Below, one piece after another: positions 16,965 to 25,060 of a stretch of DNA of 64,000 nucleotides (the stretch's first letter is position 1; each line of letters begins with the position of its first letter). The position numbers were made by a program, and so were the translations under genes. The notes under the pieces are model-generated. The model had not been told where the DNA came from. It did not search any database and saw only the letters and a program-made list of their open reading frames with translations. Source of the DNA: JAPXSY01 sp033812795 (GTDB lineage Bacteria; Verrucomicrobiota; Kiritimatiellia; RFP12; UBA1067); assembly GCA_033812795.1 (NCBI GenBank), contig JAPXSY010000006.1, positions 20,581 through 84,580 on the forward strand, read 5' to 3'.

Positions 16965-19788
16965 TGTCCCCGGCACCATGGCGCCGGGCCGATTCCTGAG
17001 CCATCGCTGACTCCGCAAACAGCGCTTCCACGCGCCGCAACAGTTCTTCGCGGGTTTCGACGCGCAGCAATGGGCACGGCAGACTCTTGCGGAAGGTGGC
17101 GCCGTACGATTTGGTCACCACACGCGGATCCGCGATGATGACCACGCCCCGGTCCGCCCGGGTGCGGATCAGGCGGCCGAAACCCTGCCGAAAGCGGATC
17201 ACGGCCTGCGGCAGCGAAAACTCTCGGAAAGCGCAGCCTCCCGCATCTTCAATCTGTTCACAGCGCGCTTCGACAATCGGATCGGTGACGGCCGCAAAGG
17301 GCAGCCGCGCCATGACCACGCAGCTCAGCGCCTCCCCCGCCACATCGACCCCCTCCCAGAACGAATGCGTTCCAAGCAGAACGCAGTTCCCGCCGGTACG
17401 GAAGATCCGTGTGATCTGATCGCGCGACCCGTTGGTGCCGTGCACCAGCAGACGGATGCCGGCCTCCTGCAGCGGCTCCTCCAGCAGCCGCGCGACCCGG
17501 TTCATCATTTCATAACTGGTGAACAGCCCCATCGCCCGCCCGCGTGTCCGCGTGAACACGTCCAACATCAGACCGCTGAGTTGCTCGGCATAGGTGCCGC
17601 CCGTGCCCCCTGTGGGTTCGGGAAGAAAAACCGGTGCCAGCGCCGCGCACTGCGTGAGATAATCGAACGGACTCGCCGCCACACAGGTCAGGAGCCGATC
17701 CGGTTCGAGCCGGTCGATCCCCAATCGCCGGCTGATATACCCGAACGAATTTCCCACGCGCAACGTGGCCGAACAGAACACCACGGTGGCCTTCCGGCGG
17801 TAAAGCGTCTCGGCCAGCGCTTCACCGATACGAAGCGGTGCCGCGTAAAGATGGGCAGTCCCCGCACTGCGGCTCGGCGGTTCGGCCCAAAAAACGTGTT
17901 CCGCGTCATACGCGGCGAGAACGAAATCCAGATCCATCGCATAGGTCCGGAGCGACGCTGCCGCGCCTTCGACATTGGCAGCCTGATCGTCATACAGCGC
18001 GAGCTCGCCTTCCGTCGCCTGCCGCAAGGCTTCCCCCAAGGCCAGCAACAGACCGGAGGCTTCGGCGATCGCATTCTTCAACCCGATGCGATGCATTTGG
18101 ACAGTGTCCTCATCCCATGCGTCCGGACAGGGCGTGAACCGCTTATCACGGAAAACCTCGCGGCGGAAACCGGAGGGAAACACGCCGCCGCATGCGGGTT
18201 GCCCGGCATTTCCCGCCGCGAGGGCCGACTCCCCCGTCGGCCAAACTGTCGCGTCAGGACCGTCGCAGGGCACACACCGGAAACGCACCGGACCGGGTTC
18301 CGGCTGGATCAAGCCGTGGAGCGACTCGAACAGTTGCCGAGCCGCAGCCTGCACCTCTTCGAGCACATTGCGGATCTCCCGGATTTGACGCCGCAGCGCT
18401 TGGGCGTATTCCGGATCCGCAGTCACCGCGCCCTTCTCCAAATGGTTGCGCAGAACTTCCAGCATACCCCCGGCCCGCCGCCCCCGGCCCCGGCTTAGTC
18501 GGCGCAACAGTTGGGTGAGGCGCGTCTGCGTAATCTCCGTGGAGAGGTGGCGCGTCGCGGCCTCCTCCAGATTGTGGGCCTCGTCAAACACGATCTGGGC
18601 ATGCGGCGGCAGGGCGGTCCCGGGGGCCCGCGACTCCGCGAACACCAGAGCGTGATTCGCGATCACCACATGCGCCGCAGCGGCGCGCGCGCGGGCCCTC
18701 TGCAAAAAACAGCGCCGACTGTAGCGGCAGGCACGGCCTGGACACTCTTCGGCGGTAGAGGCCAGCTTCGCGAGGAACTCGGCATCGACACGTCCCGGAC
18801 CCGCAAAGGTATCAAGATCGCCGTCCGGCGTCTGCGCGGCCCAGGCAAGCACATACGCGAAATGGCGCCATTCCGGGCGATCGAGTTCGTACTGGCTCTG
18901 CTCCAGCAGAATCGCGAGCCGCCGCAGACAGAAGTGGTTTGAGCGCCCTTTAACCACCGCCACGCGCAGAGCGGCGCGCCCGCCAGGACAGACCGCCTCG
19001 CGGACCCGCGGCAAATCGTTCTCGATCAGTTGGGCCTGCAAGTTCCGCGTGTTGGTGCTGACCACCACCGGAACATCGTTGAGCAGCGCCCAGGCCGCGG
19101 CCGGAATCAGGTAGGCCAGACTTTTGCCGACACCCGTACCGGCCTCGACCAACAAATGGCGCCCCTCGTTGAAGGCACGCGTGACGGCGTGCAGCATCTC
19201 GACCTGTCCGGCACGCGGCTCATAACCGGGCATGAGACGTGCGAACGCGCCGCCGGGAAGCAGATGCGCGGCCATGGCCGCAACATCCAGCGGCGAGCAG
19301 TCGGCATGCTCGGGCAAGGCACGGCGATCCCCCCGGCGCGCCTCCGGGGCGAAGGTCTCGATCCAAGGCCCGCATCCGACGCCAGCTTGACGAACGCAAG
19401 CCGCGAAGTGGCTGAAGACGCGCGCCAGTCCGTGCTCATCGAGATTGCGCAGGATCCCCTCAATCGACTCCAGTGTCCACAGGGGCAACGCGTTCAAACG
19501 CGCCGCCACAGCCTGCCACAGCACCCCGATCGCCTCACCGGTGTGCGGCCCCTGGCGTATTTGCGTGGTCACCTGCTCGGCGGGCGTGCCCGGGAAGGCG
19601 AAGGCGTACAGAACCAGCACATCGACCGCCCACGCCCCTTCCTGCGGCAAGACCCCCTCAAACGCGGCCGGATCCTGCGTGACGTACACCGTCTCCCCGC
19701 CGTCACGTTGATCCGTGACGGGAAAGAGATCGAAGACCGGCGGTCGGCCGGGATGTCGCGTGACCCAAACTGTACGGAAGTTCAGCAT
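16945..19788 (-). CDS. dinG: DinG/XPD-family ATP-dependent DNA helicase
   Basis: A 947-residue superfamily 2 helicase. Walker A is EAGTGVGKSLAYLIPAAAW at about residues 215-233, with VVVSTNTRNLQAQL after it. The DEAH box is VFDEAHNLEEAATRHLS. Four cysteines between them (CLRR, CPG, CRY, CFL) match the XPD-type iron-sulfur cluster. Late motifs are GTHSFWEGVDVAGEAL, VVMARLPFA and RFRQGFGRLIRTRADRGVVIIADPR. The first 180 residues are not a standard helicase domain and were not identified. It probably acts in DNA repair or replication-transcription conflicts. It follows the RluA-type gene by 24 bases, with a weak ribosome-binding site. Confidence 0.9.
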   Translation of the reverse strand: MLNFRTVWVTRHPGRPPVFDLFPVTDQRDGGETVYVTQDPAAFEGVLPQEGAWAVDVLVLYAFAFPGTPAEQVTTQIRQGPHTGEAIGVLWQAVAARLNALPLWTLESIEGILRNLDEHGLARVFSHFAACVRQAGVGCGPWIETFAPEARRGDRRALPEHADCSPLDVAAMAAHLLPGGAFARLMPGYEPRAGQVEMLHAVTRAFNEGRHLLVEAGTGVGKSLAYLIPAAAWALLNDVPVVVSTNTRNLQAQLIENDLPRVREAVCPGGRAALRVAVVKGRSNHFCLRRLAILLEQSQYELDRPEWRHFAYVLAWAAQTPDGDLDTFAGPGRVDAEFLAKLASTAEECPGRACRYSRRCFLQRARARAAAAHVVIANHALVFAESRAPGTALPPHAQIVFDEAHNLEEAATRHLSTEITQTRLTQLLRRLSRGRGRRAGGMLEVLRNHLEKGAVTADPEYAQALRRQIREIRNVLEEVQAAARQLFESLHGLIQPEPGPVRFRCVPCDGPDATVWPTGESALAAGNAGQPACGGVFPSGFRREVFRDKRFTPCPDAWDEDTVQMHRIGLKNAIAEASGLLLALGEALRQATEGELALYDDQAANVEGAAASLRTYAMDLDFVLAAYDAEHVFWAEPPSRSAGTAHLYAAPLRIGEALAETLYRRKATVVFCSATLRVGNSFGYISRRLGIDRLEPDRLLTCVAASPFDYLTQCAALAPVFLPEPTGGTGGTYAEQLSGLMLDVFTRTRGRAMGLFTSYEMMNRVARLLEEPLQEAGIRLLVHGTNGSRDQITRIFRTGGNCVLLGTHSFWEGVDVAGEALSCVVMARLPFAAVTDPIVEARCEQIEDAGGCAFREFSLPQAVIRFRQGFGRLIRTRADRGVVIIADPRVVTKSYGATFRKSLPCPLLRVETREELLRRVEALFAESAMAQESARRHGAGDTTASAP

Positions 19789-19812
19789 GTGCGCCGAACC
19801 GGAAATCCGGCC

Positions 19813-20682
19813 TCACTTCCCCATGTCGAAGAGCTTCAGGCAATGCCGGAAATCGGCGGGCAGCGGGCTGTGCGCCTGAAGGGTTTTGCCCGGCCGCATC
19901 GGATGCGGCAACCCGAGTCCCGATGCGTGGAGCATCAGGCGCGGCACACTCAACAAACGCGGGTCCCGCGCAACTTTCACCCCGTATTTGCGGTCCCCCA
20001 GTACGGGATGACGAATCGCGGCCAGATGACGCCGGATCTGATGGGTACGTCCCGTTTCGATCCGCACCTTTAGAAAACTCGCGTCGCGGGAGAGCATGAT
20101 CCGCTGAATGTGGCTAACCGCGCGCTCGCCGTCCAACTCCTGATCTACCGTTGAGGCGTGCCGTTCGTAGCGCCCGGAAACGATCGTATGATACTGCTTG
20201 GTCACCCGCCGCGTCTTGAACAACTCCACGGCGGCGTCAAAGGCCTCCGGCGTCTTGGCGCACAACAGACAGCCGGTGGTGTCCCGGTCGAGCCGGTGCA
20301 CCGCCTTCAGTTCCGCGATCCCCGTCTGCGCGCGCAGCCGCTCCTCCACGCTCCCCGCGCCGACCGTCAGCAGACCGGAAGGCTTGTCCACAACCGCATA
20401 TTCCGCATCCTCGATGAGCAGGCGGATTTTCGGCACCGCAACGGGGTTCGCGTCCCGCGCGCCCTTACGCAGCACCGCAGCCGGCAACTCTACCGTATCA
20501 CCCTGACGTAGCGTATGATGCGCCATCCAGACACATTTGCGGTTCACCCACACCACCCGTTCGTCCAGCAGGGCTTTCACCGCCCGTCGGGAACGCGAGA
20601 GTTTCGCGGCGAGAAAAACCTGAACCGATTGACCTGCCTCGCTCTTGGACACCACAAAAGACAACACACCCGCCCGGCTCAT
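19813..20682 (-). CDS. RluA-family RNA pseudouridine synthase
   Basis: Converts uridine to pseudouridine in rRNA or tRNA. The 289 residues contain an N-terminal S4-like domain (FLAAKLSRSRRAVKALLDERVVWVN) and the RluA catalytic domain: YAVVDKPSGLLTV, the catalytic aspartate in HRLDRDTTGCLL, then KQYHTIVSG and RIETGRTHQIRRHLAAIRHPVLGD. The exact target base cannot be told from sequence. It may form an operon with the downstream helicase gene (24 bases away). Confidence 0.9.
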   Translation of the reverse strand: MSRAGVLSFVVSKSEAGQSVQVFLAAKLSRSRRAVKALLDERVVWVNRKCVWMAHHTLRQGDTVELPAAVLRKGARDANPVAVPKIRLLIEDAEYAVVDKPSGLLTVGAGSVEERLRAQTGIAELKAVHRLDRDTTGCLLCAKTPEAFDAAVELFKTRRVTKQYHTIVSGRYERHASTVDQELDGERAVSHIQRIMLSRDASFLKVRIETGRTHQIRRHLAAIRHPVLGDRKYGVKVARDPRLLSVPRLMLHASGLGLPHPMRPGKTLQAHSPLPADFRHCLKLFDMGK

Positions 20683-20711
20683 ATCACCCGCTCTTTCCGC
20701 TTCCGCCCCCG

Positions 20712-21431
20712 TTACACCTGCAGAAGCGAACCCACCACCCCTGCCACCGCATCCCGTCCCAAACGGTTCGGACCCATCTGAACCTCAAGATCGATCCGCT
20801 TGTCTTCCTCCGCGTCTGCCACCACCCGGCAGGCCACCGGTTCGCCACCCAGCGCGCGATTGAAAAGCTCCGGCAACGGCTCGTCCGGCATTAGATCCTC
20901 AAACGGCCGTCCCAACACCTCGTTCTCTTCCCGAAGATCGAACATCTTCAGGAAGGCCGGGTTGACACACCGGAACACCCGGTCCCGATCGCACACAAAA
21001 CAGGCGCTCTGCGCGTTCTCAAACGCATTCGCCATGCTGCGCAGAGCCTGCCACTGTTTGCGCCGGCGCTCCGTGTTGCGGACCGTGAACACCAAATCAC
21101 CGCTATTGATCAGATCAATCACGCTGATGGTCACCTCCGCCGCGAACACCGTTCCGTCCTGACGCTGGCACTTGGCGTCGAGCATGATGTGGCGCGCCTC
21201 ATCGATCCCTTTGCGGATCCGCCCGATCATCTGCGGGGTGACGCCCGGGATCAGAAAAGCCACCGGCTTGTCCCACACCTCCTCCGGCTTAACCTGAAAA
21301 TACTCGGTCGCACGCGGATTGATCTCAATCACATGCCCGTTCGGGTCCGTGATCAGCAACGCATCATACATGCCGGCGATGAGTTGACGGTAAAGTGATT
21401 TATGATCCCGCATCGCGCAAACGGACGTCAT
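20712..21431 (-). CDS. Double-PAS-domain protein without an output domain
   Basis: A 239-residue soluble sensor. The first PAS repeat runs from MYDALLITDPNGHVIEINPRA and the second from SACFVCDRDRVFRCVNPAFL. The region between (VFTVRNTERRRKQWQALRSMANAFENAQ) is a helical linker typical of PAS-PAS proteins. No kinase, GGDEF, EAL or DNA-binding domain follows, so it must act through a partner or simply bind a ligand. AGGGGGG lies a few bases before the start. It is divergently arranged with the zinc-ribbon operon across 180 bases. Confidence 0.8.
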   Translation of the reverse strand: MTSVCAMRDHKSLYRQLIAGMYDALLITDPNGHVIEINPRATEYFQVKPEEVWDKPVAFLIPGVTPQMIGRIRKGIDEARHIMLDAKCQRQDGTVFAAEVTISVIDLINSGDLVFTVRNTERRRKQWQALRSMANAFENAQSACFVCDRDRVFRCVNPAFLKMFDLREENEVLGRPFEDLMPDEPLPELFNRALGGEPVACRVVADAEEDKRIDLEVQMGPNRLGRDAVAGVVGSLLQV

Positions 21432-21551
21432 GTATCCCCCCTCTTTTCCAACACCTGCCGCACACGGTTACATCGTGCGGGACACGTTCACAACAACATG
21501 ATTACTATGACAGGTTACTTCGCTTTCCGCAATTCCTGTTTTCATGAAATA

Positions 21552-21582
21552 TGGACTCGCCTTACCCTGTCCGGCGTATTAT
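21552..21582 (+). promoter_or_regulatory. Weak candidate promoter for the zinc-ribbon/GT4/nuclease operon
   Basis: TATTAT at 21577-21582 is a good -10 match, with TGGACT at 21552-21557 as a poor -35 at a long 19-base spacing. It lies 29 bases before the first gene's ATG. Confidence 0.3.
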
Positions 21583-21610
21583 CATGATCTCACCATTTGG
21601 GGAGGGAGTT

Positions 21611-21868
21611 ATGGAAGAGCGGCTTGACGAAACCACCTTCGTTTCATTCATTTGTGAGGCGTGCAATCAGGAGATTGAGGCACCCGCAGACCTTGCGGGC
21701 CGTGAAACCGAGTGCCCGACCTGCGGCGTGACCCTCACGGTGCCTTACGTCTCCACGCCCGGAACCCTCTGGGGCGGTCCCCTTGAAAACACGGGGGGCC
21801 CCACTCCCGCGCAGACGGAGGCCATGAAGAGCCGGACGATCCGCATCGAACTGCCGGACAGTTGGTGA
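21611..21868 (+). CDS. Small zinc-ribbon protein
   Basis: An 85-residue protein. Two CxxC pairs, CEACNQEIEAPADLAGRE and CPTCGVTLTVP, form a zinc-ribbon of the rubredoxin-knuckle type, often seen in small PVC proteins with an 'IxAPxxLAGRxxxCPxCG' core. The second half is polar and has no recognised domain. The ATG at 21611 follows GGGGAGGGAG; the longer ORF start at 21551 has no such site. It is the first gene of a tight three-gene operon (8 bases to the GT4 gene), but no role can be assigned. Confidence 0.75.
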   Translation: MEERLDETTFVSFICEACNQEIEAPADLAGRETECPTCGVTLTVPYVSTPGTLWGGPLENTGGPTPAQTEAMKSRTIRIELPDSW

Positions 21869-21875
21869 TCGTCCC

Positions 21876-23054
21876 ATGTCCCGCATCCTGTTCATCTCCC
21901 CGAAACCCTACTCCCCTTGGGAAGGCGCCTGCCACCGGACGCGCCATATACTCGAAGCCCAAATTGCCTTAGGGTACGATGTCGACCTGCTCACCCCGAC
22001 GGAGGGTCAGACGCCCACCGTTGCCGACTCCGTCACCACTATCCCGCTGCCACGCCTCCCGTTCTGCCGACGCACGCCCACCCTCCCTTCGCTTCTCCGC
22101 CTCACACTGGACCTGCTCGCGCTTCTCAAGATCCTCTGGCTTGCGGGAAACACGCGGTATGCGCTGATCCACGGACAGGGCAACAGCGGGGTCCTCGCCT
22201 GGGCCGCGGCGCGCCTGCTGCGCATCCCCTGTATCGTGGAACTGCGGAACGACCCTGCGCCAGACCCCGCGCACCGGCGCGGCCTCATCCCCGCACTCTA
22301 CCGACGGCTGGAACACAAGGCGCTGAGACAGGCGGATGCGGTCATCGGCCATGATGCGGCAACGGTCGCGCGTCTGACAGACTTGGGCTGCCATAGCCGC
22401 GCGTGCGTGATCGCCGACATCCCGGCCGTAACCGAGGTGGCGGACGCACCGGCCCGCAATCTGGCGAAAGCGCGTTACCGGACCCTGACCGATCAGGATC
22501 TGGTCACCTGCGTCGCTTCCTATACCCGGTTTCAGGGACTCGACCTCTTTTTCAACGCGCTCCCGCGCCTGTTGGCAACGCTGCCCCACACGCGGTGCGT
22601 GGTCGTCGGCGGCGGCCCGGAGGAGATCGCGCAGATGCGCGAAGCCCTCGACCGGGCAGGCATCCATGAGGCCGTGACTTTCCCGGGCCGATTGTCCACC
22701 AGCGAGTTGGCCGCGTTGCTCGCGATTTCGGACGTGCTGGTCTCGTCCCGCCGTGCCGGCGCCACCGCACCCATCAAAGTTCTCGACTACCTCCTTTCCG
22801 GCACTCCCATCGTGGCAGTCGACACCCCCGCCAACCGCGCCATCCTCTCGCCGGAAAACGCCGTGATCACCCCCGCCACGCCGGAGGGACTGGCGGACGG
22901 ACTCATCCGCCTCCTGAGGTCGCCCGGACTCCGTACGGAACTCAGACTCAAAGGCCGCGAAACCCTGCGCCGCGAAAACCGCACGCCCGAGGCCTTCCAC
23001 GCAGCCCTGGCGCGCTGTTACACCTATGCGCTCTCCCGGTCGGAGGCCGAGTGA
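21876..23054 (+). CDS. Family 4 (GT-B) glycosyltransferase
   Basis: A 392-residue retaining glycosyltransferase. The N-terminal Rossmann domain begins MSRILFISPKPYSPWEGACHR. The C-terminal donor-binding domain contains YTRFQGLDLFFNALP, CVVVGGGPEE, VTFPGRLSTSELAALLAISDVLVSS and the region KVLDYLLSGTPIVAVDTPANR, where the usual E of the EX7E motif is replaced (APIKVLDYL). It likely glycosylates a cell-surface polymer or lipid. The start is 8 bases after the zinc-ribbon gene, and its stop is one base before the ATG of the nuclease gene. Confidence 0.88.
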   Translation: MSRILFISPKPYSPWEGACHRTRHILEAQIALGYDVDLLTPTEGQTPTVADSVTTIPLPRLPFCRRTPTLPSLLRLTLDLLALLKILWLAGNTRYALIHGQGNSGVLAWAAARLLRIPCIVELRNDPAPDPAHRRGLIPALYRRLEHKALRQADAVIGHDAATVARLTDLGCHSRACVIADIPAVTEVADAPARNLAKARYRTLTDQDLVTCVASYTRFQGLDLFFNALPRLLATLPHTRCVVVGGGPEEIAQMREALDRAGIHEAVTFPGRLSTSELAALLAISDVLVSSRRAGATAPIKVLDYLLSGTPIVAVDTPANRAILSPENAVITPATPEGLADGLIRLLRSPGLRTELRLKGRETLRRENRTPEAFHAALARCYTYALSRSEAE

Positions 23055-23055
23055 G

Positions 23056-24096
23056 ATGACGCGCCGCCTCCTCCGTTTCGCGCGCTCCTTCGTCATACTG
23101 GTCTCGCTGTTTCTGCTGTCGACATTGATCGCCGCCAACGCGCTCGTTCATCTGCCGCGCCAACGCCAACAGAGCCTGCTCCAAAACCTTCCGGATGTTG
23201 CGGCCCAAACGCTCACGCGTGTCGGCCATGCCGCGGCCGACATCACCGACGGACTCGGCTGGACCGGCCGTGACGCCGTGGCCGCCCTGCCGCAGCCGAC
23301 GGACACCAACCGCCTGACCCGCGCGGGTGTACCGCGCCGACTGCCCTCCTGCACCGCGCCGGATGATCTGGTCGTGCTCAACAAGATCGGCTTCACCATC
23401 GGTTATTCACCCGCGTGGCGTCATCCGGTCTGGGTCGCCTACCGGGCCGACCCGACGTGCCGAAACCCGCTGTTACCGCGCCCCTCCGGATTCAAGCCCG
23501 ACCCTGCCGCGCCGCGTTCGCCCAAACACCGGGAGTACTCCCGCAGCGGATACAACCGCGGCCATATGGTTCCCAACCGCGTGATCGCCTCGCGTCACGG
23601 TCCCGCAGCGCAGGCGCAGACCTTCCTCACCTCGAACATCTGCCCGCAGCGCGCCTCCCTCAATCAGGGGCCGTGGGAAAACCTGGAGTTCCGTATCGCG
23701 GAACTCTGGCCTACGCGGTACGGTTCGGTCTGGGTTCTGGCCGGCGCGGTGCCCGCACCCGAGGCCCGGCGACTGCCCTCCGGTATCCATGTGCCCGCCG
23801 CGTTTTACCAGATCGTCGTGACCCAGCCGCAGGACGGGACACTCCGCGCCTTCGCGGTGTACATGCCGCAACACGTCCGGCGCCGCACCCCGGTCCGCTC
23901 CATGCTGGTTTCGATCGACGAGTTGGAGACGCTCACGGGGTTCGATTTTCTCTCCGAGCTGCCGGACGAGGTGGAGGCAGAACTCGAAGCCGCCACGCCC
24001 ACGCGCCTCTGGCCCGTGGGGCTTGTCGGCACCATCCGGCTTGTGCGTGAACGCTTCCGCCGCTACCCCGTGAAACGCGTTCAGGGCGCGCGCTGA
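23056..24096 (+). CDS. Membrane-anchored DNA/RNA non-specific endonuclease
   Basis: A 346-residue protein of the NUC1/EndA-like beta-beta-alpha-metal family. A single N-terminal membrane segment (SFVILVSLFLLSTLIAANALV) would place the enzyme outside the cytoplasm. The active site motif is YNRGHMVPNRVIA near residue 175, with the general-base histidine in RGH, and the metal-binding asparagine region NICPQRASLNQGPWENLE follows. Start and stop overlap tightly with the GT4 gene. Likely roles are nutrient acquisition or DNA turnover at the envelope. Its 3' end overlaps the convergent GH16 gene by 16 bases. Confidence 0.88.
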   Translation: MTRRLLRFARSFVILVSLFLLSTLIAANALVHLPRQRQQSLLQNLPDVAAQTLTRVGHAAADITDGLGWTGRDAVAALPQPTDTNRLTRAGVPRRLPSCTAPDDLVVLNKIGFTIGYSPAWRHPVWVAYRADPTCRNPLLPRPSGFKPDPAAPRSPKHREYSRSGYNRGHMVPNRVIASRHGPAAQAQTFLTSNICPQRASLNQGPWENLEFRIAELWPTRYGSVWVLAGAVPAPEARRLPSGIHVPAAFYQIVVTQPQDGTLRAFAVYMPQHVRRRTPVRSMLVSIDELETLTGFDFLSELPDEVEAELEAATPTRLWPVGLVGTIRLVRERFRRYPVKRVQGAR

Positions 24097-24917
24097 TAGA
24101 CGCGCACATAATCGATCTCATACGTCTGAGGCAACATGGCGTCGTCGATCCCCTTTTGCCCGCCCCACGCCCCGCCGATCGCCAGATTGATGAGCAGGTA
24201 GTGCGGTTTACGGAACGGGTTGTCCTCCCCGGCACCCGCCTTGTCGAGCAAGAACCGGTGATAGAGCGTATCGTCATAGTAGAAATCCATGCGATCCTCG
24301 AACCGCTCCACAACATAGAGGTGAAAGTCATCCGACGGTTTCTGGTCATGCAGTTTGCCGCCCAAAGAGGTGCGCTTGCCTTGGGTCGTGTCAAACCAGT
24401 GCACATTGGCGTGAACCGTTGCGGGCGCATGCCCCACGAACTCCATGATGTCGATCTCGCCGCAACGCGGCCAGCCGATGGACCGGAATGAGGTGCCGAG
24501 CATCCAGATCGCGGGCCACATGCCGCGTCCGCGCGGCAGCTTCGCACGCACCTCGACACGCCCGTATGTCACCGCGAACAACCCCTCGGTGGTCAGACTG
24601 GCCGAAGTGTAGGCCGCGGTTTCCGCCTCGCGCCAATCCTCGGATCCGGACTTGTGCCCGGGATTGGCAAACGTCTCCTTGCGGCCTTCGATCACCAGAC
24701 ACCCGTTCTCGACCCGCGCGTTCTCCCGGCGCGCCACGGTGTAGAACTGCGCCTCCCGATTACGGACAAACCCCTTCTCATACGTCCACTTGGCCGGATC
24801 CGGCATGCCGGGCCGGTCAAACTCATCCGCCCACACCAGCCGCCACCCCTCGCGCTCCGCCGCGCCCGCACCGCATACCAGCAAGGCGATCACACCCAAC
24901 ACGCATCCCATCCGCAT
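24081..24917 (-). CDS. Secreted family 16 glycoside hydrolase (beta-glucanase type)
   Basis: A 278-residue secreted enzyme. A signal peptide (MRMGCVLGVIALLVCGAGA) precedes the jelly-roll domain: LVWADEFDRPGMPDPAKWTYE, the strand YGRVEVRAKLPRGRGMWPAIWML, and the catalytic signature GEIDIMEFVGH with both glutamates (ExDxxE). It ends with INLAIGGAWGG and YEIDYVRVYQ, typical of laminarinase/lichenase/agarase members; the exact substrate cannot be told. The ATG at 24917 is preceded by AAAGGGGGAGC, so the longer frame to 24950 is not used. Confidence 0.9.
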   Translation of the reverse strand: MRMGCVLGVIALLVCGAGAAEREGWRLVWADEFDRPGMPDPAKWTYEKGFVRNREAQFYTVARRENARVENGCLVIEGRKETFANPGHKSGSEDWREAETAAYTSASLTTEGLFAVTYGRVEVRAKLPRGRGMWPAIWMLGTSFRSIGWPRCGEIDIMEFVGHAPATVHANVHWFDTTQGKRTSLGGKLHDQKPSDDFHLYVVERFEDRMDFYYDDTLYHRFLLDKAGAGEDNPFRKPHYLLINLAIGGAWGGQKGIDDAMLPQTYEIDYVRVYQRAP

Positions 24918-25060
24918 CCGCTCCCCCTTTCCGCCGCCCCACAGCGGCATTTCACCTCACGTTCCGACACCCAATCTGTTACGGCATGCCATTCACGGCC
25001 AACGCCTTGCCTTGGGCAGCCTCGTCAAGCCGGGGCTCCACCGCGCGTTCTGTTATCCGT

